A DNA stretch of 64,000 bases, taken from contig NZ_VTER01000010.1 of assembly GCF_008180445.1 (NCBI RefSeq), positions 124,001 through 188,000 of the forward strand, written 5' to 3'. This stretch comes from Bacillus_AB infantis_B. GTDB taxonomy: Bacteria > Bacillota > Bacilli > Bacillales > Cytobacillaceae. Shown piece by piece: positions 16,430 to 23,624 of this stretch. Within the stretch, counting starts at the first letter, position 1. Every line of letters begins with the position of its first letter. The notes beneath the pieces were generated by a model. It saw nothing but the letters and a program-made list of their open reading frames with translations. It had not been told where the DNA came from and ran no database searches. The position numbers were made by a program, and so were the translations under genes.

Positions 16430-16774
16430 ATGATCAATTATGATGGACGTTCTTTTGTGTCGGTTGAGAATACAGAGAATGGAGAGGTTTCCTCAAAGAC
16501 TTTCTTTGTCTATAGGCAGGAGGGGCATATCATCTCGGCAGCCTATGGCGGCGGCGATATTGTACAGGGGGCGCTGATCGGGATTGTGAAAAAAGATGGC
16601 TGCCTGGAATTCCGGTATAATCACGTGAACAGCAGGGATGAAATCAGAGGCGGAAAATGTGTTTCTACTCCTGAAATATTGCCGGACGGAAGAATCAGGC
16701 TGTATGAAAAATGGCAATGGCTTGATGATGAAAGTACTGAGGGGAGTTCAATCATTGAGGAAGTTGTTGTGTGA
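16430..16774 (+). CDS. Conserved small beta-rich protein of unknown function
   Basis: A 114-residue soluble protein with a strong ribosome binding site (CAGGAGGGAG). The sequence alternates short strands and turns, ending in a conserved-looking GGKCVSTPEILPDGRIRLYEKWQW block, and suggests a small beta-barrel. I recall very similar Bacillus and Paenibacillus proteins listed in databases as N-acetylglutamate synthase; nothing in the sequence (no acetyl-CoA motif) supports that activity, so I leave the function open. It is monocistronic, with its own terminator. Confidence 0.75.
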   Translation: MINYDGRSFVSVENTENGEVSSKTFFVYRQEGHIISAAYGGGDIVQGALIGIVKKDGCLEFRYNHVNSRDEIRGGKCVSTPEILPDGRIRLYEKWQWLDDESTEGSSIIEEVVV

Positions 16775-16800
16775 AACTCATGATATTAGAGTGGTATGAG

Positions 16801-16837
16801 AGAACTTGGTTCTAATAGGGAGTCAGGTTCTTTTTTT
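16801..16837 (+). terminator. Terminator after small beta-rich protein
   Basis: AGAACTTG (16801-16808) pairs with CAGGTTCT (16824-16831), one G-U, followed by T7. Confidence 0.7.
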
Positions 16838-16894
16838 ACAAAGAAAGAGCGCATACTCATAGTGATTGTATAATTGTATAAAAAGGAGTGTGGA

Positions 16895-17917
16895 ATGGGA
16901 CTTCATACTATCAATATTAAGGAACGGATGAATTATTATCAGGTAAAGGGACTGAGCCTGGTGCTGATTGAAGATGGCCAGATCAGTGCGGAGGAGCAGT
17001 ATGGCCTGAGGGAAGCGGGCACCACTAATTTAGTTCAAGATGATTCCATTTTTAATGCCTGCTCGATCAGTAAGTTTCTAACGGGGATGCTTGTTATGGT
17101 ATTAGCGGATCGAGGAGTTCTTGATTTAGATGAGGATGTAAACCGCAGGCTAAAAAGCTGGAAGGTTCCTGATGGTAGATTCACTGATAAGAATAAAGTT
17201 ACTTTGCGCCAGCTGCTCAGCCATCAATCAGGAGTAGTGGACCCTTATGGCAGTTTTTCAGAACTTAATTTGAACGATGAAGTGGCCTCAATAGTTGAGT
17301 TATTAGAGGGAAAGACAGCTTATTGCAAGGTCCCTATTGAGGTGGCATATGAGCCAGGGAGTGAATTTCATTATTCAGATGCCGGCTATTGCATCGTGCA
17401 GCTGCTGATTGAAGATGTGACTGGAAGATCATTTGAGGATCTCGCATATGAGTTGATTTTTGAGCCTTTAAAAATGGAGAACAGCTCTTTTCCAAGGATG
17501 ATTTCGGGTAAGAATTATGCTTGCGGACATGACAAAAATGGACAGCTGATAGAGGGAAAGTACTCTGTCTATCCATATCCAGCGGCATCTGGGCTATGGA
17601 CAACCCCTGCAGAATTAGCCGGGCTGGTTATTGAGTTGATGAATGCTATAAATGGTGAGAGCAAAATAGGTCTCTCTGCAGAGAAAGCAAAGGAAATGAT
17701 CCAGCAGCAAGGCAAAGACTGGGCAGGTCTGGGTGTGTTTTTAGACGGATCGGAAAAAGAGCTTGAAATCTCCTCTCTTGGATGGGGAGTCGGCTTTCAA
17801 TGTATGATGGCTGCTTATCCATATAAGGGGACGGGCCTTGTCATCATGATGAATACGGACTCGGGGGTTCATCAGATGAAGGGGATTATTGGGGAGATTT
17901 ATCGATCTTTATTTTGA
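16895..17917 (+). CDS. Serine hydrolase of the beta-lactamase class C / PBP4* family
   Basis: A 340-residue soluble hydrolase. AAGGAG six bases upstream fixes the start at the ATG 16895, although the frame is open to a TTG at 16874. The serine nucleophile lies in SISK (SxxK, about residues 57-60), the Tyr motif is HYSDAGY (YSD in place of YxN) and the third element may be GWGVGF near the end. QLLSHQSGV and a DLDEDVNRRL block are typical of the family. No signal peptide is seen, so it is probably a cytoplasmic esterase or peptidase rather than a beta-lactamase. Confidence 0.85.
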   Translation: MGLHTINIKERMNYYQVKGLSLVLIEDGQISAEEQYGLREAGTTNLVQDDSIFNACSISKFLTGMLVMVLADRGVLDLDEDVNRRLKSWKVPDGRFTDKNKVTLRQLLSHQSGVVDPYGSFSELNLNDEVASIVELLEGKTAYCKVPIEVAYEPGSEFHYSDAGYCIVQLLIEDVTGRSFEDLAYELIFEPLKMENSSFPRMISGKNYACGHDKNGQLIEGKYSVYPYPAASGLWTTPAELAGLVIELMNAINGESKIGLSAEKAKEMIQQQGKDWAGLGVFLDGSEKELEISSLGWGVGFQCMMAAYPYKGTGLVIMMNTDSGVHQMKGIIGEIYRSLF

Positions 17918-17968
17918 TTCAGTAGGCTGCGTACGGCCTTTACATACTTGAAGTATCAGCCATAGCAA

Positions 17969-18004
17969 AGGTGCCTGTTCCCAATTTGGGGACAGGTCCT
18001 TTTA
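17969..18004 (+). terminator. Terminator, mixed AGGTGCCTG / GGGACAGG type
   Basis: AGGTGCCTGTTCCC (17969-17982) pairs imperfectly with GGGGACAGGTCCT (17988-18000), then TTTT. It combines the AGGTGCCTG stem seen elsewhere with the GACAGGTCC core of the larger repeat family. Confidence 0.65.
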
Positions 18005-18081
18005 ATACCGGCTCCAAGAAGGAAATTCACCTTTCCCTGCCGAAATAGAGCTTTAAGCGGAAAATGAAAGTGAGGATGACA

Positions 18082-18486
18082 ATGCTTGAAGTCTATAATC
18101 GCTTAGACGTATTCACCAAAATGCATGATGAATTCATTCGCGGCTGGAGCCATGCTATGAAATCAGGGGATACATTCCTGGTGGAAAGGATGGCCGATGA
18201 TTATTATGTGGCCTTTTTCAGTGGTGAAAGTAAAAAACCAGTCTTTTTCACGAAGCAAGAAGCTGTAGATGGCATGGGACAATCAGTCACACATTTTCTT
18301 GGGGCTGAGAAGAGGTTTGAAAACAGGGTCATCAGACTAAGAAATAACGAAAATGCTGTCGTGTTTTATGAACAGTTGATTGTGAAGGATGGGGAGATAC
18401 TGGCAAGGTTGTTTACCATTGAAAATTGGGGCCTGATTAACGGGAGATGGATGGTTACAAGGGAGATAGAAGAAGCAGTTAATTAG
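18082..18486 (+). CDS. SnoaL/NTF2-like small protein
   Basis: A protein of 134 residues from the ATG at 18082 (GTGAGG six bases upstream); earlier ATGs at 18064 and 18076 have poorer spacing. The pattern, two N-terminal helices followed by curved strands with conserved aromatic positions (DDYYVAFFSGES, VFYEQLIVKDGE, NGRWMVTREI), resembles the NTF2-like/DUF4440 fold, which serves as a ligand-binding or enzyme domain. It is followed 35 bases later by an isochorismatase-family gene, probably in one operon. The specific function is unknown. Confidence 0.65.
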   Translation: MLEVYNRLDVFTKMHDEFIRGWSHAMKSGDTFLVERMADDYYVAFFSGESKKPVFFTKQEAVDGMGQSVTHFLGAEKRFENRVIRLRNNENAVVFYEQLIVKDGEILARLFTIENWGLINGRWMVTREIEEAVN

Positions 18487-18521
18487 CCAATATCATTTTA
18501 TATTTGAGAGGGGAAATCATT

Positions 18522-19082
18522 TTGAAGCAGACATTATTGGTGATTGATGCCCAGCAGGCATTGATTGACGGAAGTCATGGTGAGAGCAGTCCGGTTTTTA
18601 ATAAAGAGCAGCTGATCCGAAATATCAATCTGGTTATTGGCAAATCAAGGGAAAAGGATATTCCGGCTGTTTTTGTCAGAGACCTTGATATTGCAGGAGG
18701 GGAAGGAGAAGGATTTCAGGTCCATAACGGGATTCAGGTTCCTGAGGATGCGGTGATTTTCAATAAGACGGCCACTAACTCCTTTCATGGGACAGGGCTC
18801 TTAGAGCATTTGCGTTCCCAAGAGATTGAACATCTTGTGATTATGGGCTGTGCCACACAGTACTGCATTGACACTGCGGTCAGAACGGCGACAGTCAGCG
18901 GCTTTGATGTCACTTTAGTAGGTGATGGCCATTCAACAGCGGACAGTGATGTGCTGCCGGCCGAACAGATCATCAAGCATCATAACAAGACCCTGCATGG
19001 CCATTACAATGTGGAGCATTTCTCCGTTGTCAGGAATGCCGAGGAGGATCTGTTCAGTCCTATTCATGATTCACATAGGTAA
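18522..19082 (+). CDS. Isochorismatase-family cysteine hydrolase
   Basis: A 186-residue hydrolase of the nicotinamidase/isochorismatase superfamily. The catalytic triad is visible: Asp in LLVIDAQQALIDG near the N-terminus, a Lys in VIFNKTATNSFHGTGL, and the nucleophilic Cys in MGCATQYCIDTAVRTA. The start is taken as the TTG at 18522, placed after AGAGGGG; the frame continues upstream to 18504 through that SD. Substrates in the family are amides such as nicotinamide, carbamates or isochorismate; the metal-binding histidine pattern of nicotinamidases is not obvious. It ends one base before a repeat copy. Confidence 0.85.
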   Translation: MKQTLLVIDAQQALIDGSHGESSPVFNKEQLIRNINLVIGKSREKDIPAVFVRDLDIAGGEGEGFQVHNGIQVPEDAVIFNKTATNSFHGTGLLEHLRSQEIEHLVIMGCATQYCIDTAVRTATVSGFDVTLVGDGHSTADSDVLPAEQIIKHHNKTLHGHYNVEHFSVVRNAEEDLFSPIHDSHR

Positions 19083-19145
19083 GAGCCAGGGGGACAGGTC
19101 CCTTGGCTCTTTTTGAGGTTGGGCCATGGGGCCTGACCCCCTGGC
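19083..19145 (+). repeat. Palindromic repeat, two-hairpin copy 2
   Basis: Hairpin A (GAGCCAGGGGGACAGG...), TTTTT, then hairpin B ending CCCCTGGC. It lies immediately after the isochorismatase-family gene. Confidence 0.85.
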
Positions 19146-19222
19146 ACACAACAGAAGCTTCGAGCGCACAGAAGTAATTGTAGATAGATAGTGGAAGTTA
19201 AAGAATGGGTGGTGTTAGTTCT

Positions 19223-19531
19223 TTGCAAAAATGTAAGAAATGCCATGCGCCATTCAGCTGGCGGCAAATATATCGTATTTTATGGAGAGAGGTAAGCCAG
19301 CCAGTAATATGCGATAAATGTGGCTCTGAACACTATGTAACATTGGGGGGAAGGCTGGTAAATACTTTTTTGGCAATAGGGCCATTGACTATTTTTGCCG
19401 GTATCATAGCTCCCTTTGACAACATTTATTTAGACCTCGGCGGTGGAATTCTGCTGGCCTTTTTAGGTTCACTGCTGGTTCCTTATCTTACAATATTAAA
19501 AGTTGATGGTGAAAGTTTGTATTCAAACTAG
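19223..19531 (+). CDS. CxxC...CxxC zinc-ribbon membrane protein, copy 1
   Basis: A 102-residue protein starting at a TTG (19223) with GGGTGG upstream, or alternatively at the ATG 19205. Two knuckles, CKKC and CDKC, are separated by 22 residues and probably bind zinc. Two hydrophobic segments follow (LVNTFLAIGPLTIFAGIIAPF and a LLAFLGSLLVPYLTIL region). It resembles the small cxxc_20_cxxc family of Firmicutes as I remember it. An almost identical second copy lies at 20899. Function unknown. Confidence 0.7.
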   Translation: MQKCKKCHAPFSWRQIYRILWREVSQPVICDKCGSEHYVTLGGRLVNTFLAIGPLTIFAGIIAPFDNIYLDLGGGILLAFLGSLLVPYLTILKVDGESLYSN

Positions 19532-19583
19532 AGAAAATTTTCTTTATAAATAAAAGCCAACGGTTCGATAAAGGAGTGGTTGT

Positions 19584-20303
19584 TTGGCCAAAAAGCTTAG
19601 CCTTTTGTCCATTTTACTGGTTTTCGTATTGTCTGCTTGTTCTAGCATCAAAAATGCAGTCGGCGGATGTCCGGATGCAGAGATATCCTGGGTAGATGTA
19701 GTGATGATAAATGGCATTAAATACGAAGGTGAAGATGAAGGATTATCGGAAGGAGAAGCTCCGGAAAAAGGGCAAAAAATAGGTGAAGTTAAGTATATGT
19801 TAGCAGACAACGCCTGTTCCAATCATAAGCTGAAAAATGGAGATGCTGCATTTCTGCCTGTTGGAACAGAAATTTTTGAAATCGCCGGGTATAGATCTGA
19901 TTTCAGAGTGCTTGCGGGTAATAAGGTTTATCAAGTAAGTGAAAACAAGAAAGCGAAGACAATCTCAGAACTATTAGCTATAGAAGGCAAGGTGAAGAAG
20001 ATGAGCCTTGAAAGCGACTATGATGGCAGCCACGTATCTGATTTTACTGAGCAGGAAACAGAGGACTTTATGGAAGGCTTTCTTGCGCTGGAGTATGCAG
20101 GTTATGATAAAGTTCACAAGAAAATTACCAGTGATAATAGGGCGTTTTTGAGGATTCACCTGATGGATGGTTCGTCTTTTAACTTTGTTTATTGGCCGGA
20201 TGAAAACGTATTGAATTTGGGTGCTTTTGGGACAGAGGAAATGAAAGAAATTGTGCTTGGCAGGAAAGGGAGCCAAGGGGACAGGACCCCTGGCTCTTTT
20301 TGA
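19584..20303 (+). CDS. Lipoprotein, paralogue 1 (C-terminus read from a repeat)
   Basis: A 239-residue lipoprotein with a TTG start seven bases after AAGGAG, a signal peptide and lipobox LSAC (about 16-19). The mature part contains NGIKYEGEDEGLSEGE, KNGDAAFLPVGTEIFEIAGYRSDFRVLAGNKVYQV and SLESDYDGSH. A close paralogue lies at 23625. The last 11 residues (GSQGDRTPGSF) are encoded by hairpin A of a palindromic repeat that now supplies the stop codon; the paralogue ends before that point. Exposed on the outer face of the membrane; function unknown. Confidence 0.85.
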   Translation: MAKKLSLLSILLVFVLSACSSIKNAVGGCPDAEISWVDVVMINGIKYEGEDEGLSEGEAPEKGQKIGEVKYMLADNACSNHKLKNGDAAFLPVGTEIFEIAGYRSDFRVLAGNKVYQVSENKKAKTISELLAIEGKVKKMSLESDYDGSHVSDFTEQETEDFMEGFLALEYAGYDKVHKKITSDNRAFLRIHLMDGSSFNFVYWPDENVLNLGAFGTEEMKEIVLGRKGSQGDRTPGSF

Positions 20304-20335
20304 GGTTATGCCACGGGACCCGACCCCTTGGCCTC
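20270..20335 (+). repeat. Palindromic repeat, two-hairpin copy 3 (overlaps gene end)
   Basis: GAGCCAAGGGGACAGGACCC... TTTTTGAGG ... CGACCCCTTGGCCTC. Hairpin A forms the 3' end of the lipoprotein gene, and hairpin B ends at the stop of the convergent haemoglobin gene. Confidence 0.85.
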
Positions 20336-20702
20336 ATTTATAAATGATATCGTCCTTAAGCGCAGCAACCTTCTCAAGCGCCTGGCCAATATCAGCTTCT
20401 TCGACGCCATAATGGGCAAGGGCGTCATGAAGATGCGTGGCGATTGCATTAAAATGCTCAGGCTGGATATCCATCCCTTCATGGGCCTTTGCCATCGACT
20501 TGCCCGTATAGTTCTTAGGGCCGCCAAGGGCAAAGCTGATGAACTTCGTTTGATGCTGCTTCTGCTTTTTGATGTCTGTATTCACAAAGAAATGCTGAAC
20601 CGTTTCATCCTTCAGGACCAATTCCTCGTAAAAATAATCCACTACCTTCGCAACAGCTTCTTCTCCGCCTACTTTTTCGTATAATGATTGTGATTGGGCC
20701 AT
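20334..20702 (-). CDS. glbN: Group 1 truncated haemoglobin (TrHb1/GlbN)
   Basis: A 122-residue 2-on-2 haem protein that binds O2 or NO. Visible marks are SLYEKVGGEEAVAKVVDYFYEELV at the start (helices A-B with the B10 Tyr), the glycine motif FALGGPKNYTGKSM, and the proximal histidine in KAHEGM (His74). Length and spacing fit TrHb1 rather than the TrHb2 class commonly seen in Bacillus (YjbI). A TGGAGGGA site precedes the ATG. Its stop codon abuts a palindromic repeat copy. A role in NO detoxification or oxygen scavenging is a family inference. Confidence 0.9.
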   Translation of the reverse strand: MAQSQSLYEKVGGEEAVAKVVDYFYEELVLKDETVQHFFVNTDIKKQKQHQTKFISFALGGPKNYTGKSMAKAHEGMDIQPEHFNAIATHLHDALAHYGVEEADIGQALEKVAALKDDIIYK

Positions 20703-20765
20703 ATGTATTCCCTCCAGAGTTTATTCACTTTTAGGTTTTCCAAATGGGTAGAGGCTATTCGTATG

Positions 20766-20830
20766 GAGCCAAGGGGACAGGTCCCTTGGCTCTTTTTAAA
20801 GGTGGGCCATGGTACCTGACCCATTGGCTC
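20766..20830 (+). repeat. Palindromic repeat, two-hairpin copy 4
   Basis: GAGCCAAGGGGACAGG... with TTTTT and hairpin B GGGCCATGGTACCTGAC... It lies in the haemoglobin/CxxC intergenic region. Confidence 0.85.
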
Positions 20831-20898
20831 AAACAAGGAATATCGCATCTAAATGTAGAAGAATAGAGAAGGTTAAAAAAACGGGTGGTGCCAGCTCT

Positions 20899-21207
20899 TT
20901 GCAAAAATGTAAGAAATGCCATGCTCCATTCAGCTGGCGTAAAATATATCGAATTTTATGGAGAGAAGCAAACCAATCAGTAATATGTGATAACTGTGGC
21001 TCTGAACACTATGTGAATTTAGGGGGAAGGCTGGTAAATACTTTTTTGGTAATAGGGCCTTTGACTATTTTTGCTGGGATCATAGCTCCCTTTGACAACA
21101 TTTATTTAGATCTTAGCGGTGGAATTCTGCTGGGGTTTTTAGGTTCACTGCTGGTTCCGTATTTTACAATATTAAAAGTTGATGGTGAAAGGTTGTATTC
21201 AGATTAA
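20899..21207 (+). CDS. CxxC...CxxC zinc-ribbon membrane protein, copy 2
   Basis: A near-identical duplicate (roughly 90 percent by eye) of the gene at 19223, with the same two cysteine pairs and two membrane segments. The codon corresponding to the ATG of copy 1 is ACG here, so if translated it must begin at the TTG 20899 (GGGTGG upstream) or at another site. The conserved TTG in both copies favours that as the true start of the pair. Repeat copies flank it on both sides. Function unknown; it may be a decaying duplicate. Confidence 0.6.
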   Translation: MQKCKKCHAPFSWRKIYRILWREANQSVICDNCGSEHYVNLGGRLVNTFLVIGPLTIFAGIIAPFDNIYLDLSGGILLGFLGSLLVPYFTILKVDGERLYSD

Positions 21208-21236
21208 AGGGGACTGTGTAGGTATTTCTTTAGAAA

Positions 21237-21301
21237 GAGCCAAGGGGACAGGTCCCTTGGCTCTTTTTGAGGTTGGGCCATGGGACCCGACCCCTTGGCT
21301 C
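21237..21301 (+). repeat. Palindromic repeat, two-hairpin copy 5 (close to consensus)
   Basis: GAGCCAAGGGGACAGGTCCC... TTTTTGAGGTTG ... GACCCCTTGGCTC. It is the most regular copy: both stems are complete. Confidence 0.9.
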
Positions 21302-21309
21302 TTAAGTTT

Positions 21310-21471
21310 ATGAACAAAATGATTAAAGATGATAAATTTATCTCCGTTGCTCAATTATCTATGGGTGAGGCATCCAAGGAAGTTGAATATACAACATCTA
21401 AGACTATCATTAATCCCTTCGATATGTTGATTTCTTCCATTGTTAATCAGTTAAAACTGGATAAGAAATAG
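21310..21471 (+). pseudogene. Possible gene remnant or small ORF (53 codons)
   Basis: A frame beginning at ATG 21310, nine bases after a repeat copy and without a ribosome binding site, encodes a 53-residue hydrophilic peptide ending FDMLISSIVNQLKLDKK. It ends on the base where a terminator hairpin begins, as a genuine gene end would. I read it as the 3' remnant of a gene whose front was replaced by the repeat, but it matches nothing I recognise. Confidence 0.3.
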
Positions 21472-21525
21472 GTGCCTGAGCCAAAATATGCAAGCTTTAA
21501 AGTATGTTTGGTCAGGCACCATTCT
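21471..21525. terminator. Bidirectional terminator before NupC gene
   Basis: GGTGCCTGA (21471-21479) and TCAGGCACC (21512-21520) pair perfectly, and CCAAA/TTTGG extends the stem inside. It lies between convergent transcripts; same AGGTGCCTG stem family as 2664 and 5004. Confidence 0.7.
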
Positions 21526-21568
21526 AATTGTCAGTTAAAATTATTTCAAATACAGAGGTTGTTTAAGA

Positions 21569-22765
21569 TCAGATAAACATATTTACAAAAATAGCAGTAA
21601 TAAAGCTTGCCATTGTTCCGGCGATAATGGCTTTAAAACTCAGGGAGGCAATTAATTTTTTCTTAGAAGGTGCCAGGGATCCAAGGCCGACAATTAATTG
21701 CCCGATAGTAGACAGGTTTGCAAAATTACACAATGCCACAGATAAAATCGCAACAGTTTGCGGATTTAGCTGCTCTTGTATTTTGAGGAGGTCCTGGAAA
21801 GCAATGAGTTCATTGGCGGAAAGCTTTGTTCCGATAATAGAGGCAGCACGAAAAGCATCTTCAATAGGAATCCCGACAAGTAAAGCGAAAGGATAGAATA
21901 CATAGCCAAATATAGTGGCTAAATCCGTACCGATGATGCCTAGTATGCCGTCTGCAAGTGCCAGTATACTAATAAACGCAATAAGCAAACCACCAATATT
22001 AGCGGCGAGCTTCACTCCGCTTATAGCTCCTTCTGAAAGGGCCTCAAACACATTTGAGTGTTCTGCTTGTTCCATTTTGACATCTTCAGCCGTTTCAGAT
22101 GGTTCGGTTTCAGGTTCCATGATTTTCGACATGACGATAGAGACAAAGGGTACAGAGAAAACAGAAATGAGCAGATATTTAATATCAATACCCATTTGAG
22201 CATAAGACAAAAGAATGGCACCACTCGCTGAAGCTGTACCTCCAACCATAACGGTGAACAATTCCGACCGTGTCAGCTTTGCCAGATAAGGCTTAATAAG
22301 TAACGGGGATTCTGCAACTCCCAGCATCGTGTTGGCTACTGTATTAAAGGATTCAACACGGGTGGTGCCAAACACCTTGCCAACCACCCAGCCGAGTCCG
22401 CGTACAACGATAGGGATGATCCGTAAATAATATAGAACCGAGACCAAAGCAGAGATAAAGATGATAACAGATAATACCTGAATGGCAAAAACAAATCCCA
22501 CATTTGTTCCTTCCGCAAAAAAGCCGCCAAATAAGAAATCAATGCCAGCCTGGCTATAGTTCATGACATTTTGCACGCCATGTGCAATTTTTTCAAGAAT
22601 CCAGCGGCCAAGGGAAACATTGAGCATAAAGTAGACGAAAATCCCTTCCAGCGCCACACCCATTATAATCGTGCGCCATTTTATGGATTGTTTATTTTTA
22701 CTGAGGAGCCAAGCTAAAAACAGTAATCCCACTAAGGATAATAAACCATATATGATATTCATCAT
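21569..22765 (-). CDS. NupC/CNT-family nucleoside transporter (purine nucleosides)
   Basis: A 398-residue concentrative nucleoside transporter with about 9-10 membrane segments. Family blocks: FNTVANTMLGVAESPLLIKPYL (the nucleoside-binding region), MVGGTASASGAILLSYAQMG, and CNFANLSTIGQLIVGLGSLAP near the end. AAGGGAGG precedes tandem ATG codons at 22765 and 22762; the second has the better spacing. The leader carries a guanine-class riboswitch, so the natural substrate is probably guanosine or another purine nucleoside, as for NupG (YxjA) of B. subtilis. Confidence 0.9.
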   Translation of the reverse strand: MMNIIYGLLSLVGLLFLAWLLSKNKQSIKWRTIIMGVALEGIFVYFMLNVSLGRWILEKIAHGVQNVMNYSQAGIDFLFGGFFAEGTNVGFVFAIQVLSVIIFISALVSVLYYLRIIPIVVRGLGWVVGKVFGTTRVESFNTVANTMLGVAESPLLIKPYLAKLTRSELFTVMVGGTASASGAILLSYAQMGIDIKYLLISVFSVPFVSIVMSKIMEPETEPSETAEDVKMEQAEHSNVFEALSEGAISGVKLAANIGGLLIAFISILALADGILGIIGTDLATIFGYVFYPFALLVGIPIEDAFRAASIIGTKLSANELIAFQDLLKIQEQLNPQTVAILSVALCNFANLSTIGQLIVGLGSLAPSKKKLIASLSFKAIIAGTMASFITAIFVNMFI

Positions 22766-22829
22766 TAACCTCCCTTAAAATAGCTCCATTGGCGACCCTT
22801 ATTATTGTCAGATGTCTGACCTTTTATAA

Positions 22830-22882
22830 AAAAATAAAAAAGGTGCATTCTCTCAATCTATAAAGAAAGAAGAGAATGCACC
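22830..22882 (-). terminator. Expression-platform terminator of the purine riboswitch
   Basis: On the minus strand GGTGCATTCTCT (22882-22871) pairs perfectly with AGAGAATGCACC (22853-22842), followed by a T-run, between the aptamer and the transporter gene. Confidence 0.9.
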
Positions 22883-22915
22883 CGGGTACATATATCCCAT
22901 GCTGCGCTCTAACTT

Positions 22916-22986
22916 TCCTTATAGTCCGGCATTTTACGGCTGCCGGGTAGAGACTTATGGACCATATTTCCATATTTATATAAGGA
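22916..22986 (-). ncRNA. Guanine (purine) riboswitch
   Basis: The minus strand has the full purine aptamer. P1 is TCCTTATA (22986-22979) with TATAAGGA (22923-22916), followed by an ATATGG block, GTCTCTACCCGGC, GCCGTAAAATGCCGG and the 3' GACTAT. The C in GACTAT at the ligand-pairing position marks guanine rather than adenine specificity. Guanine binding favours the downstream terminator, giving OFF control of purine nucleoside uptake. Confidence 0.92.
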
Positions 22987-23151
22987 TCGTATGAAGTTGA
23001 TTTTTGAATTCTAACAGAGGATTTTCAATTAAACAAGAAGTTCGTAAAAAGTAATATAATACTGAATTTTTTAAACATCATCTATTGAACATATCAAAAT
23101 TAACGTTTGAGACTTCAAACAATCTCTAGGAATCCTTGAAAACGGATAATG

Positions 23152-23215
23152 GAGCCATGGGGACAGGTCCCTTGGCTCTTTTTGAGGTTGGGCCATGGGA
23201 CCCGACCCCTTGGCC
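23152..23215 (+). repeat. Palindromic repeat, two-hairpin copy 6
   Basis: GGAGCCATGGGGACAGG... TTTTTGAGGTTG ... CCCCTTGGCC. Nearly identical to copy 5; it abuts a gene remnant. Confidence 0.85.
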
Positions 23216-23308
23216 TTGCACCATGCCAGCGAAGAAAAAGCAGCAAACTGGCTGGACCAGCTGCAGCAAGAAGGCCGGTATGGCAAGGACGTGTGTGCAG
23301 GAATTTGA
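23216..23308 (+). pseudogene. Gene 3'-end remnant trapped between two repeats
   Basis: Exactly between two repeat copies an open frame encodes a natural-looking C-terminus (about 30 residues, containing EEKAANWLDQLQQEGRYG and ending DVCAGI) with a stop just at the next repeat. It has no start region. I read it as the leftover 3' end of a gene removed by an event with endpoints in the repeats; I could not identify the gene. Confidence 0.35.
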
Positions 23309-23390
23309 ACCAGGGGGGACAGGTCCCCTGGCCCGTTTTGGTCAGGGAGCCTGTCTTTTTTTGAACCGGGGGGACAGTCCCCTTGGCCCA
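23308..23390 (+). repeat. Palindromic repeat, complex copy 7
   Basis: A longer copy: hairpin A (CCAGGGGGGACAGGTCCCCTGG), a GGTCAGGGAGCCTGTC-type middle piece, TTTTTTT and a third hairpin (CCGGGGGGACAGTCCCCTTGG). It looks like a rearranged or nested element. Confidence 0.75.
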
Positions 23391-23489
23391 TTACAAGAAA
23401 AACTCAGGCTGATCAATGCCTGAGTTTATTTACCGGCTTTTTTGGAGGAATGCCCTGCTGTTGGCGGCTCCAAGTACTTTGCAGCCAAT

Positions 23490-23516
23490 GAGCCAAGGGA
23501 CCTGACCCCTTGGCTC
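23490..23516 (+). repeat. Palindromic repeat, single-hairpin copy 8
   Basis: GAGCCAAGGGACCTGACCCC followed by TTGGCTC: one complete hairpin (B form) only. Confidence 0.8.
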
Positions 23517-23624
23517 CCTGTCCTTTTTATCACACAAAAAAATTGTATCGTTTAAGGTGTAACCTTCGTCTAATCAGTATGATGCGTCTTTATTTTCAAA
23601 GCGCTTAAAACAAGGGGTGAGGGT

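Noticed and set aside
16231..16437. 68-codon minus-strand frame
   Set aside because: Overlaps the ribosome binding site and start of the following plus-strand gene and has no SD of its own.
16430..16774. N-acetylglutamate synthase
   Set aside because: Name recalled from database entries of similar proteins; no GNAT or amino-acid kinase motif is present, so I kept it as unknown function.
16874..16894. TTG start of the serine hydrolase
   Set aside because: It places the AAGGAG ribosome binding site inside the coding region; ATG 16895 fits better.
22916..22986. Adenine rather than guanine riboswitch
   Set aside because: The ligand-pairing position reads C (GACTAT) not T (GATTAT).
23071..23423. 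Open frames reading GDLSPLVQ- or GTGPLA-like peptides
   Set aside because: They are translations of palindromic repeats, which are open in several frames; the same peptides appear at every copy.
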